From Candidatus Kaiserbacteria bacterium (GTDB lineage: Bacteria > Patescibacteriota > Minisyncoccia > Phycocordibacterales > UBA2100): a stretch of DNA of 5,607 nt. The notes below the pieces were generated by a model. That model had not been told where the DNA came from. It did not search any database and worked only from the letters and a program-made list of their open reading frames with translations. Numbering within the stretch: the stretch's first letter is position 1; each line of letters begins with the position of its first letter. Shown piece after piece: positions 1 to 4,642 of the stretch. The DNA lies in the NCBI GenBank assembly GCA_026985835.1, contig JALSPS010000004.1:1-5607 (forward strand). The letters run 5' to 3'. Made by a program: the position numbers and the translations under genes.

Positions 1-388
1 CAATGACAAACAAAAGATGCGACAATGACAAGTCCTCATCAACATGCAACAATTCAAACTGATTAAACTGCGCCTCATGTGTGGCGTCTGTTGCTTCGTT
101 GCGGTAAGTCTTGCCGGGAACTATTATCTGCGCAGGCGCGCCGTATTTTTCCAAATAGCGAGCTTGCACGCTGGAAGTATGAGTCCTTAAGACGCGCCCG
201 TCTTTCGTGTAGAAGGTGTCTTGCATATCGCGAGCGGGGTGATCTTTCGGCACATTTAGCCTGTCAAAGTTGTACTCCACCTCTTCTATCTCAGGACCTT
301 CAGCCACCTCAAAACCAAGACTTATAAATATATCCACTATCTCTCTTATGGTCGCCACAAGCGGGTGTAATACTTTTTTATCTTTCAT
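1..388 (-). CDS. pheS: Phenylalanyl-tRNA synthetase alpha subunit, 5' part (3' end lies outside the window)
   Basis: Catalytic subunit of the class II phenylalanyl-tRNA synthetase, which with PheT charges tRNA-Phe in the cytoplasm. I translated the minus strand from the ATG at 388-386; 129 codons are present before the window ends. Recognisable PheS blocks in order: HPL (8-10), GFEVAEGPEIE (25-35), YNFDRLN (39-45), HPARDMQDTFY (50-60), LRTHTSSVQAR (67-77), PGKTYRNE (91-98), DATHEAQFNQFE (101-112). The RTHTS block and the R96/E112 region belong to the aminoacylation site. The start is unusual: bacterial PheS normally has roughly 80-90 residues of tRNA-binding coiled coil before the HP motif, but here only seven residues precede it, and an in-frame TGA (rc of 416-418) blocks extension. 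Two usually conserved residues differ: N109 for His and L113 for Gly in the HQxEG block. GC content is near 51%, well above the neighbours. The family assignment is secure. No Shine-Dalgarno sequence precedes the start. Confidence 0.95.
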   Translation of the reverse strand, partial: MKDKKVLHPLVATIREIVDIFISLGFEVAEGPEIEEVEYNFDRLNVPKDHPARDMQDTFYTKDGRVLRTHTSSVQARYLEKYGAPAQIIVPGKTYRNEATDATHEAQFNQFELLHVDEDLSLSHLLFVI

Positions 389-395
389 AAATGTG

Positions 396-423
396 AGTAT
401 ATCATTACGATAAAATCATACAA
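396..423 (-). promoter_or_regulatory. Candidate promoter of pheS
   Basis: On the minus strand TTGTAT (418-423) and TATACT (396-401) are separated by 16 nt and match the sigma-70 -35 and -10 consensus at 4/6 and 5/6 positions. Only 7 nt separate the -10 box from the pheS ATG at 388, so transcription would begin at or next to the start codon, giving a leaderless mRNA. The region is AT-rich, so chance matches are possible. Confidence 0.45.
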
Positions 424-460
424 GTATTGATATTGAAAAAATGTACTTTACTAAAAAATT

Positions 461-469
461 TGCTAATAT
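461..469 (+). promoter_or_regulatory. Candidate extended -10 promoter of the glycosyltransferase operon
   Basis: TGCTAATAT has the TGn extension followed by a 4/6 match to the -10 consensus. It ends 6 nt before the ATG at 476, so the mRNA would again start at the initiation codon. No good -35 box lies at 16-18 nt; TTGATA (427-432) and TTGAAA (433-438) are too far upstream for this -10. No Shine-Dalgarno sequence precedes the ATG, which fits a leaderless transcript. Confidence 0.3.
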
Positions 470-475
470 GTCATA

Positions 476-1711
476 ATGAATTTAACAATTTTAATGGTTT
501 ATTTTTTATTGTTCTTCGCATTATATTTCGAGGTCTTTTTGTTGGTTAATTATGTTTTTGAAACAATATCAAATAAAAAAATACAGAACAATTATTTATC
601 GGATAAAAATAACTTATATCCATCCGTAACAATTATAGTTCCTGCCTGGAATGAAGAAAAAACAATAAGAAAAACTCTTGAATCTTTGATTAACTTGAAC
701 TACCCAAATGATAAACTTTCAATAATTGTTGTGGATGATGGTTCGACCGACAACACTTTCAATGTTGCAAAATCAATAAAAAACTCAAAAATAACAGTAT
801 TAAAAAAGAAAAATGGCGGAAAGCATTCAGCCTTGAATTATGCAATGCAATTTGTCAATTCTGAAATTGTTGGTTCTTTAGATGCTGATTCGTTTGTTGA
901 AAAAAACTCACTCCAACTCCTCATCGCACACTTCAAAAATCCTGAAATCGCAGCCGTAACAGCTGGAATTAAAGCAAACAACACAAAAGGATTTCTACAA
1001 TCAATTCAAAAAACTGAATATGATATGCTCATATTTATTCGTAAAGCTTTTAGTCTTGCAGACTCATTATTTATAACCCCCGGTCCATTTTCGTTATTTC
1101 GCAAATCAATTTTAGATAAAATCGGATATTGGAAACACGCGCATATGACAGAAGACCTTGAAATGGGATTAAGACTGCAAAAAAATAATTATAAAATAGC
1201 AAATGAACCAAAAGCGATTGTTTATACAAATGTTCCTGAATCACCTGTTGCGTTATATAAACAACGCGAGCGTTGGGCATATGGATTTATAAATAATATA
1301 TTTGAGAATAAAAATTTATTACTTAATCCAAAATATGGAAATCTTGGTATTTTAATTTTACCAATGGCAATGCTCTCTTCAGGATTGATTTTATTTTGGT
1401 CAATAGCCTCCATCTTTACTCTTTTAGATAATTTAATAAACCTTTTAACAAAAGCATTTATTGCGGGATTTGATTTTAGTTTTTCTTTTGGAATATTTTC
1501 AATATCTTTAAGTGTCGGTGTTATTATTTTAATGATTATAATAACAATTTATATGGTAAGTTTGATGATTGGCAAAAGACTATCAAAAGACAAAGAATTG
1601 AATTTGACCGGATTGGTTTTATATTTGATTTTTTATAGATTTTTTGTTCCAATATGGATAACTTCCGCATACTTTAAGGTTTTTACAAAAAAGAAATCAA
1701 AATGGAGATAA
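476..1711 (+). CDS. Processive family-2 membrane glycosyltransferase (poly-GlcNAc/hyaluronan/cellulose synthase-like)
   Basis: Inner-membrane GT2 enzyme of 411 residues that should transfer sugars from a nucleotide-sugar donor on the cytoplasmic face, probably extending and exporting a polysaccharide. An N-terminal membrane helix (about 5-27) precedes the GT-A catalytic domain (about 50-275). That domain has VVDDGSTD (85-92), NGGKHSALN (113-121), the metal-binding DAD (136-138), TPGPFSLFR (201-209), the catalytic-base TED (225-227) and QRERW (263-267), the QxxRW signature of processive synthases. Three hydrophobic stretches follow (about 292-316, 339-365, 379-397). This plan resembles PgaC/IcaA and related COG1215 enzymes, but donor and product cannot be read from the sequence. 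GC is very low (16 of 60 bases at 661-720). Its last codons overlap the ribosome-binding site of the next gene, so the two probably work together. No partner such as PgaA, PgaB or PgaD is visible. Confidence 0.9.
   Translation: MNLTILMVYFLLFFALYFEVFLLVNYVFETISNKKIQNNYLSDKNNLYPSVTIIVPAWNEEKTIRKTLESLINLNYPNDKLSIIVVDDGSTDNTFNVAKSIKNSKITVLKKKNGGKHSALNYAMQFVNSEIVGSLDADSFVEKNSLQLLIAHFKNPEIAAVTAGIKANNTKGFLQSIQKTEYDMLIFIRKAFSLADSLFITPGPFSLFRKSILDKIGYWKHAHMTEDLEMGLRLQKNNYKIANEPKAIVYTNVPESPVALYKQRERWAYGFINNIFENKNLLLNPKYGNLGILILPMAMLSSGLILFWSIASIFTLLDNLINLLTKAFIAGFDFSFSFGIFSISLSVGVIILMIIITIYMVSLMIGKRLSKDKELNLTGLVLYLIFYRFFVPIWITSAYFKVFTKKKSKWR
1704..1709 (+). promoter_or_regulatory. Shine-Dalgarno site of the thioredoxin-like gene
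   Basis: GGAGAT lies 9 nt before the ATG at 1719 and overlaps the last codons and stop (TAA 1709-1711) of the glycosyltransferase gene. This arrangement favours coupled translation. It is the only convincing Shine-Dalgarno sequence in the window. Confidence 0.6.
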
Positions 1712-1718
1712 TAAGGCA

Positions 1719-2405
1719 ATGAGAAAAATTAAAGTACACATATATATAATAACATTTATAATAACTGCGAGTATATTTATATCCGCATTTTTAATAAATA
1801 ATTTATTAAATGAGAAAAGAATTTCTCAAATTAAAAATTTACAGGATAATATATCATTGGATATATTATCTCTGGAAACACAATTTGATTTACTTGCAGA
1901 ACAATCATGTGAGAATATAAAACAAAATTCAATTCTTTCAAAAGAACTGGTATCCCTTGGAAATAAACTTGTATTTATGGAACAAGAATTGGGTACCAAA
2001 AATGAAAAGGTTATACATTTGAAAAAATTCTACTCTCTTCTTGAAATAAAGGATTACTTACTTATGAAGAAAGTTACGGAAAAGTGTACAAATTCACCAA
2101 TTTTTATATTATACTTTTATTCAAATAACAATTGTCGTGATTGTATCAAACAAGGATATGCTTTAACGCGTCTTGCAAAAGAATACCCAAAATTGAGAAT
2201 ATATTCCTTTGATTATAATCTCAATTTACCGGCTATAAAAACTCTCACCGGTATCTATAAAATTAAAAATAGGTTACCTGCCATTTTTGTAAACAAACAA
2301 GTTTTTTATGGCTATAAAACAATTGATGAGTTAAAAACAATTATTCCTCAACTTTCAGATTTGGAAACTGAATTTATAAATTCAACAACCACTATTTCTG
2401 ACTGA
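1719..2405 (+). CDS. Membrane-anchored coiled-coil protein with a C-terminal thioredoxin-like domain (CRDC)
   Basis: Protein of 228 residues. A basic N-terminus (MRKIK) and one hydrophobic helix (about 7-27) form an uncleaved signal anchor, placing the rest outside the cytoplasm. Residues about 30-110 are charged, helical and rich in Leu/Ile, consistent with a coiled coil. From about 127 a thioredoxin fold can be traced: strand IFILYFYS (128-135), CRDC (139-142) at the start of a helix, strand LRIYSFDY (159-166), RLPAIFVN (185-192) with P187 in the cis-Pro position, strand QVFYGY (194-199) and a final helix (about 201-209). Two further cysteines (C64, C123) lie outside the active site. Thiol-disulfide exchange (reductase, oxidase or isomerase) is inferred from fold and motif; direction and partner are unknown. 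The gene follows the glycosyltransferase by 7 nt in one operon. It is extremely AT-rich (10 of 60 GC at 1741-1800) and ends in TGA. No gene symbol can be assigned. Confidence 0.8.
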   Translation: MRKIKVHIYIITFIITASIFISAFLINNLLNEKRISQIKNLQDNISLDILSLETQFDLLAEQSCENIKQNSILSKELVSLGNKLVFMEQELGTKNEKVIHLKKFYSLLEIKDYLLMKKVTEKCTNSPIFILYFYSNNNCRDCIKQGYALTRLAKEYPKLRIYSFDYNLNLPAIKTLTGIYKIKNRLPAIFVNKQVFYGYKTIDELKTIIPQLSDLETEFINSTTTISD

Positions 2406-2433
2406 TTTACAAACAAATTAACTGGCAAAATTG

Positions 2434-2500
2434 TGGAGCCGAAAGCGGACCAGGAACCCTGACTACCGTTGCAGGGTGGTTGGTTTAGTAACTGGCAAAA
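2434..2500 (-). pseudogene. Decayed tRNA-Thr copy, distal unit
   Basis: Read on the minus strand, this segment aligns with tRNA-Thr from the D-arm region (CAGTT) through the anticodon arm and T-arm to the 3' CCA, with at least three single-base deletions and many substitutions. The anticodon region reads CCTGCAAC where the tRNA has CTTGTAA. The acceptor 5' strand has no counterpart to the 3' strand, and the T-arm no longer forms a normal stem, so a functional tRNA is unlikely. Boundaries are approximate. Confidence 0.65.
2450..2483 (+). other. Hairpin in the distal repeat unit, downstream of the thioredoxin-like gene
   Basis: On the plus strand CCAG-GA-ACCCTG (2450-2461) pairs with CAGGGT-GG-TTGG (2472-2483): a 6-bp inner stem, a 2x2 internal loop and a 4-bp outer stem with one G-U pair, closing a 10-nt loop. 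Only TTT follows, so it is a poor intrinsic terminator. It lies 45 nt after the operon's stop codon and could protect or end the transcript. Confidence 0.45.
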
Positions 2501-2503
2501 TTG

Positions 2504-2570
2504 TGGAGCCGAAAGCGGACCAGGAACCCTGACTACCGTTACAGGGTGGTTGGTTTAGTAACTGGCAAAA
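2504..2570 (-). pseudogene. Decayed tRNA-Thr copy, proximal unit
   Basis: Second copy of the same degenerate tRNA, adjoining the 3' flank of the intact gene. GTCCGCTTTC and GGCTCCAC at its 3' end match the intact tRNA except for one missing C, and CCTGTAAC corresponds to its anticodon loop. It carries the same lesions as the distal unit, so decay preceded the last duplication. Whether it is transcribed with the tRNA and trimmed away, or has another role, cannot be told from sequence. Confidence 0.65.
2520..2553 (+). other. Hairpin in the proximal repeat unit
   Basis: Exact counterpart of the hairpin in the distal unit (arms 2520-2531 and 2542-2553). The only base that differs between the two units, A2541, is the last nucleotide of the loop, so all pairings are kept. 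Confidence 0.45.
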
Positions 2571-2573
2571 TTG

Positions 2574-2649
2574 TGGAGCCGGAAAGCGGACTCGAACCGC
2601 TGACCTACCGCTTACAAGGCGGTTGCTCTACCAACTGAGCTATTCCGGC
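2574..2649 (-). tRNA. tRNA-Thr (anticodon UGU)
   Basis: Complete cloverleaf of 76 nt including an encoded CCA (rc of 2574-2576). Acceptor GCCGGAA/TTCCGGC pairs over 7 bp; D-arm GCTC/GAGC has loop AGTTGGTA; anticodon arm ACCGC/GCGGT has loop CTTGTAA, giving anticodon TGT; the variable loop is AGGTC; T-arm AGCGG/CCGCT has loop TTCGAGT. UGU decodes ACA and other ACN threonine codons. The discriminator base is U, whereas A is usual in bacterial tRNA-Thr as I know it. The 3' end faces the tandem degenerate copies and the glycosyltransferase operon. Confidence 0.97.
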
Positions 2650-2670
2650 ACTTACTTATTCAACTGAACT

Positions 2671-2698
2671 ATTTTACACGACTATTTAATCGTTGCAA
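2671..2698 (-). promoter_or_regulatory. Candidate promoter of tRNA-Thr
   Basis: On the minus strand TTGCAA (2693-2698) and TAAAAT (2671-2676) are spaced by 16 nt, matching the sigma-70 consensus at 4/6 and 5/6. Transcription would begin near 2664, leaving a 5' leader of about 14 nt for RNase P to remove before the tRNA 5' end at 2649. Confidence 0.55.
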
Positions 2699-2783
2699 CC
2701 GTACCCTAACGATTACCAAACAACAATCAAGATACAACTTAATTGTTGCCATATTGTATACAATTAAAGGTTAATTGCAACCC
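2692..2783. other. Inverted-repeat cluster in the intergenic region
   Basis: No gene is visible in 2650-2813. Besides the tRNA promoter it holds several symmetric elements: palindrome GTTGCAAC (2692-2699, overlapping the tRNA -35 box), CAACAAT/ATTGTTG (2721-2727 and 2742-2748), perfect 12-bp palindrome ATTGTATACAAT (2753-2764), and GGTT/AACC (2769-2782). They could be operator sites or folded RNA. The region is AT-rich, so some symmetry is expected by chance. Confidence 0.35.
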
Positions 2784-2789
2784 ATGCGC

Positions 2790-2815
2790 AAAAAATCTAA
2801 ATATAAATTTAGATT
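2790..2815 (-). terminator. Candidate intrinsic terminator of the prfA-rpsB-tsf cluster
   Basis: Arms AATCTAAAT (2794-2802) and ATTTAGATT (2807-2815) form a perfect 9-bp stem with a 4-nt loop. On the minus strand the stem runs into a T tract (2795-2790). The stem has only one G-C pair, so it would be weak for a classical terminator, but its position, overlapping the stop codon of the last gene, fits. It lies between that gene and the tRNA promoter region. Confidence 0.55.
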
Positions 2816-3215
2816 AAAAATTTGAGTTATTTCGTTTTTGTGATTCAACATCAAGATTCTTTTTATGTGAAGATATTTTTTTTAGAAACTCTGATGCGTC
2901 TTTAGAAGAATGCTGTTCGTATTTTTTAGATACTTTTGAAGCAAGTTTTTGAGTTTTTTTGTCCACAAATTTTGTAAACTTTGAGAACAAGCATACAAAC
3001 TGCTTCCCAAACATTAAAAATAGAGTTTTAATCTTATCGGCTGAAAACCCAGATAAAAAGCTAATGACACGCTTTTTATAACGTATTACACGAATATGAA
3101 TCTTAAGACGAATACTCTTTGCGATTACGAACCCTTGTTTCAACTCAATAAACTTAAAAAGCAAAACACCAATTATTCCAAGTAAAGAAACCCAAAATGT
3201 AATTATAAAAACCAT
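2814..3215 (-). CDS. Small single-pass membrane protein, unrecognised
   Basis: I do not recognise this 133-residue protein. Residues about 2-22 form one hydrophobic membrane helix at the extreme N-terminus, followed by a strongly basic tail (Lys/Arg rich at 21-50 and 60-100) and a polar, probably disordered end from about 100 (KDASEFLKKISSHKK, then DVESQKRNN). The positive charge after the helix suggests the tail stays in the cytoplasm, where it could contact RNA or anionic lipid; this is inference. The ATG at 3215 follows the tsf stop by 3 nt, with no Shine-Dalgarno sequence, so it is probably the last gene of the rpsB-tsf transcript and translated by coupling. Its stop overlaps the candidate terminator. 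The long open frame, tight spacing and terminator position support a real gene. Confidence 0.7.
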   Translation of the reverse strand: MVFIITFWVSLLGIIGVLLFKFIELKQGFVIAKSIRLKIHIRVIRYKKRVISFLSGFSADKIKTLFLMFGKQFVCLFSKFTKFVDKKTQKLASKVSKKYEQHSSKDASEFLKKISSHKKNLDVESQKRNNSNF

Positions 3216-3218
3216 AGT

Positions 3219-3797
3219 CTAGACACTAAATCTTTCAAAAGATGTGATTTCAATTCTTTCTCCAAATTTTTGTGTCGCTTCATCTATAAGCTCTGCTATT
3301 GTTTTAGAATCATCTTTAACAAATTTCTGATCCATCATAACCTTGTCTTTCAAATAAGATTTAATTTTGCCTTCCAAGATTTTTTCTCGCATTTCTTCTG
3401 GTTTATCCGCAACTTCTTCTTCAAATACTTCACGAGCCGCCTTTAAATCTTCTTCTTTTACATCTTCTGATTTAATATAAGTTGGCGCCATTGCTGCAAC
3501 ATGCATTGCAAGTTCGTATGCAAATCTTACAAACTCTTCATTTTTTGCAACAAAATCAGTTTCGCAATTTAAAATCACAACACCACAAACCGCATTATTT
3601 ACATGAACATATGCTTGAACCACACCTGCGCCAAGCTCACGATCAGATTTCTTTTTTGCAACAGATGCGCTTATCTTTCGTAAAATAACCTTAGCCTTCT
3701 CCATATCTCCACCAGCTTCCTCCAGCGCCTTTTTACATTGCATTATTGAAACTCCGGTTTCGTCTCTTAATTGTTTAATGTCATCTATTGTTACCAT
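3219..3797 (-). CDS. tsf: Translation elongation factor Ts, short form
   Basis: EF-Ts is the guanine-nucleotide exchange factor that releases GDP from EF-Tu in the cytoplasm. The protein has 192 residues, close to the Thermus-type short form and about 90 shorter than the E. coli protein. The N-terminal UBA-like domain spans about 4-40, with RDETGVSIMQCKKALEEAGGD at 11-31. The EF-Tu contact signature TDFVAKNE is at 80-87 and the C-terminal MDQKFVKDDSKT at 155-166. Only one core subdomain of about 55-190 is present, interrupted by an acidic stretch (111-137, rich in Glu and Asp). The segment after the UBA domain (DRELGAGVVQAYVH, 52-65) departs from the usual GxVAAEGxV wording. It follows rpsB by 17 nt, the classic rpsB-tsf pairing, with no Shine-Dalgarno sequence before the ATG at 3797. 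Confidence 0.95.
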   Translation of the reverse strand: MVTIDDIKQLRDETGVSIMQCKKALEEAGGDMEKAKVILRKISASVAKKKSDRELGAGVVQAYVHVNNAVCGVVILNCETDFVAKNEEFVRFAYELAMHVAAMAPTYIKSEDVKEEDLKAAREVFEEEVADKPEEMREKILEGKIKSYLKDKVMMDQKFVKDDSKTIAELIDEATQKFGERIEITSFERFSV

Positions 3798-3814
3798 AAT
3801 AATAAGTTAATTTT

Positions 3815-4522
3815 TTAATCTTTTTTAACAGCTTTTTTTTCTTTTTTAGCCGTATTATTTACTGCCGAAGCAATTTCGTCTAATACCAATTGTATTGTTT
3901 TACGGGAAGCGTCATTTGCAGGTATTGGATAATCAATTTCAGCAAAATTACAATCAGTATTTGCAAGAGCAATTACAGGTATGCCGAGCTGGCGAGCTTC
4001 GCGCATTGCCGTAACCTCCACCAAAGGATCTATAATGAATAAAAACTTTGGAAGAGATTCCATATCAACTATTCCGCCAAACATCACATCCAATTTCTCT
4101 ATTTCTCGTTTTAATAATAGCTGTTCCTTTTTTGTGTACTTTGCAAACTCTCCGCTTTGTTCTTTGTCTTTCAAAGAAGTCATATGAGTTACTCTTTTTC
4201 TAATTTCTTTGAAATTTGTAAGTGTGCCTCCAATCCATCTACCATGAACATAAGGCATTCCGACAGATTCGGCTGTCCTTTTTAGTAAATCTTTTCCTTC
4301 ATTTTTACTGCCTACAAAAAGTATTTTACCTCCTGAGGAAATTACTTCTGAAATTCTAGCTTTCGCTTCATCAAGCGCTTTTAGCGTCTTTTCTAAATCA
4401 AAAATATCCACTCCGTTTTTAATACCATACAAAAATGGTAAAACGGATGGATGGCGTCGCATTTTTTTATAGCCATAATGCGCTCCGGCTTCAAATAATT
4501 CGTTTATTCTATTATCTATCAT
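3815..4522 (-). CDS. rpsB: 30S ribosomal protein S2
   Basis: Ribosomal protein uS2, which binds late to the 30S subunit on the head-platform side. I chose the ATG at 4522-4520, giving 235 residues that begin MIDNRINELFEAGAHYG, the normal S2 N-terminus. A TTG 11 codons upstream (4555) is in frame but would add residues the family does not have. Visible S2 signatures: EAGAHYGYKK (11-20), NGVDIFDLEKT (36-46), HGRWIGGTLTNF (93-104), LPKFLFIIDP (157-166), IPVIALANTD (181-190), DYPIPANDASRKTI (197-210), then a lysine-rich tail (226-234). Length is typical of the family. It has its own promoter and leader just downstream of prfA and is followed by tsf. No Shine-Dalgarno sequence precedes the start. 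Confidence 0.96.
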   Translation of the reverse strand: MIDNRINELFEAGAHYGYKKMRRHPSVLPFLYGIKNGVDIFDLEKTLKALDEAKARISEVISSGGKILFVGSKNEGKDLLKRTAESVGMPYVHGRWIGGTLTNFKEIRKRVTHMTSLKDKEQSGEFAKYTKKEQLLLKREIEKLDVMFGGIVDMESLPKFLFIIDPLVEVTAMREARQLGIPVIALANTDCNFAEIDYPIPANDASRKTIQLVLDEIASAVNNTAKKEKKAVKKD

Positions 4523-4576
4523 AATAAATACGTTTTTTGCCAACCCAAAAAGCAAATTATTAATAAAACGGGTCTC

Positions 4577-4599
4577 GCAAGCGACATATGGGCGCTTAC
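4577..4599 (-). promoter_or_regulatory. Hairpin in the rpsB 5' leader
   Basis: On the minus strand GTAAGCG (rc 4593-4599) pairs with CGCTTGC (rc 4577-4583) over 7 bp, including one G-U, with a 9-nt loop containing CATATG. It is the only GC-rich structure in the roughly 80-nt leader and begins just after the predicted transcription start. Ribosomal protein leaders are often bound by their own product, and S2 autoregulation of rpsB-tsf is known in gammaproteobacteria. Such a role here is inference. Confidence 0.4.
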
Positions 4600-4608
4600 A
4601 TTGAGCGG

Positions 4609-4636
4609 ATTATATCATAAGGCCGGAAAAATACAA
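4609..4636 (-). promoter_or_regulatory. Promoter of rpsB-tsf
   Basis: On the minus strand TTGTAT (4631-4636) and a perfect TATAAT (4609-4614) are 16 nt apart, and the -10 has the extended TGA upstream (TGATATAAT). It begins 6 nt after the prfA stop codon. Transcription would start near 4602, about 80 nt before the rpsB ATG. This is the best promoter match in the window. Confidence 0.75.
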
Positions 4637-4642
4637 AATTTA

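Larger units (their letters stand above)
2419..2580. repeat. Tandem 70-bp repeat array derived from the adjacent tRNA gene
   Basis: A 22-bp block beginning TAACTGGC and ending GGAGCC occurs three times at an exact 70-bp period (2419-2440, 2489-2510, 2559-2580). The full 70-bp units 2420-2489 and 2490-2559 differ at a single base (G2471 versus A2541). The third block runs into the 3' end of the intact tRNA-Thr and diverges inside it. The array fills the space between the thioredoxin-like gene and the tRNA. Near identity of the two units points to recent duplication or homogenisation, while their distance from the tRNA points to an older origin. Confidence 0.9.

Noticed and set aside
79..327. 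Plus-strand open frame of 82 codons
   Set aside because: It lies opposite pheS, and its translation has no protein-like pattern, whereas the minus strand gives clear PheS motifs.
389..475. Second attachment-like repeat marking the far end of an island
   Set aside because: No copy of the tRNA 3' end or its flank is present between pheS and the glycosyltransferase gene.
1071..1413. Two minus-strand open frames of 69 and 63 codons
   Set aside because: They overlap each other and lie within the strongly supported glycosyltransferase gene.
2403..2490. UGA read as a sense codon, extending the thioredoxin-like protein into the repeats
   Set aside because: The extension would add only about 18 codons before another TGA and would encode tRNA-derived sequence. 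The protein already has a complete fold, and nothing else suggests recoding.
2434..2570. Two additional functional tRNA genes
   Set aside because: No acceptor 5' strand pairs with the 3' strand, the T-arm is broken and the anticodon stem has a mismatch.
2419..2580. CRISPR array
   Set aside because: The whole 70-bp unit repeats, with no unique spacers between short repeats, and it aligns with the adjacent tRNA.
4520..4555. TTG start for rpsB adding 11 residues
   Set aside because: The added residues are outside the S2 family N-terminus, TTG is a weak start, no Shine-Dalgarno sequence precedes it, and the ATG at 4522 gives the normal beginning.
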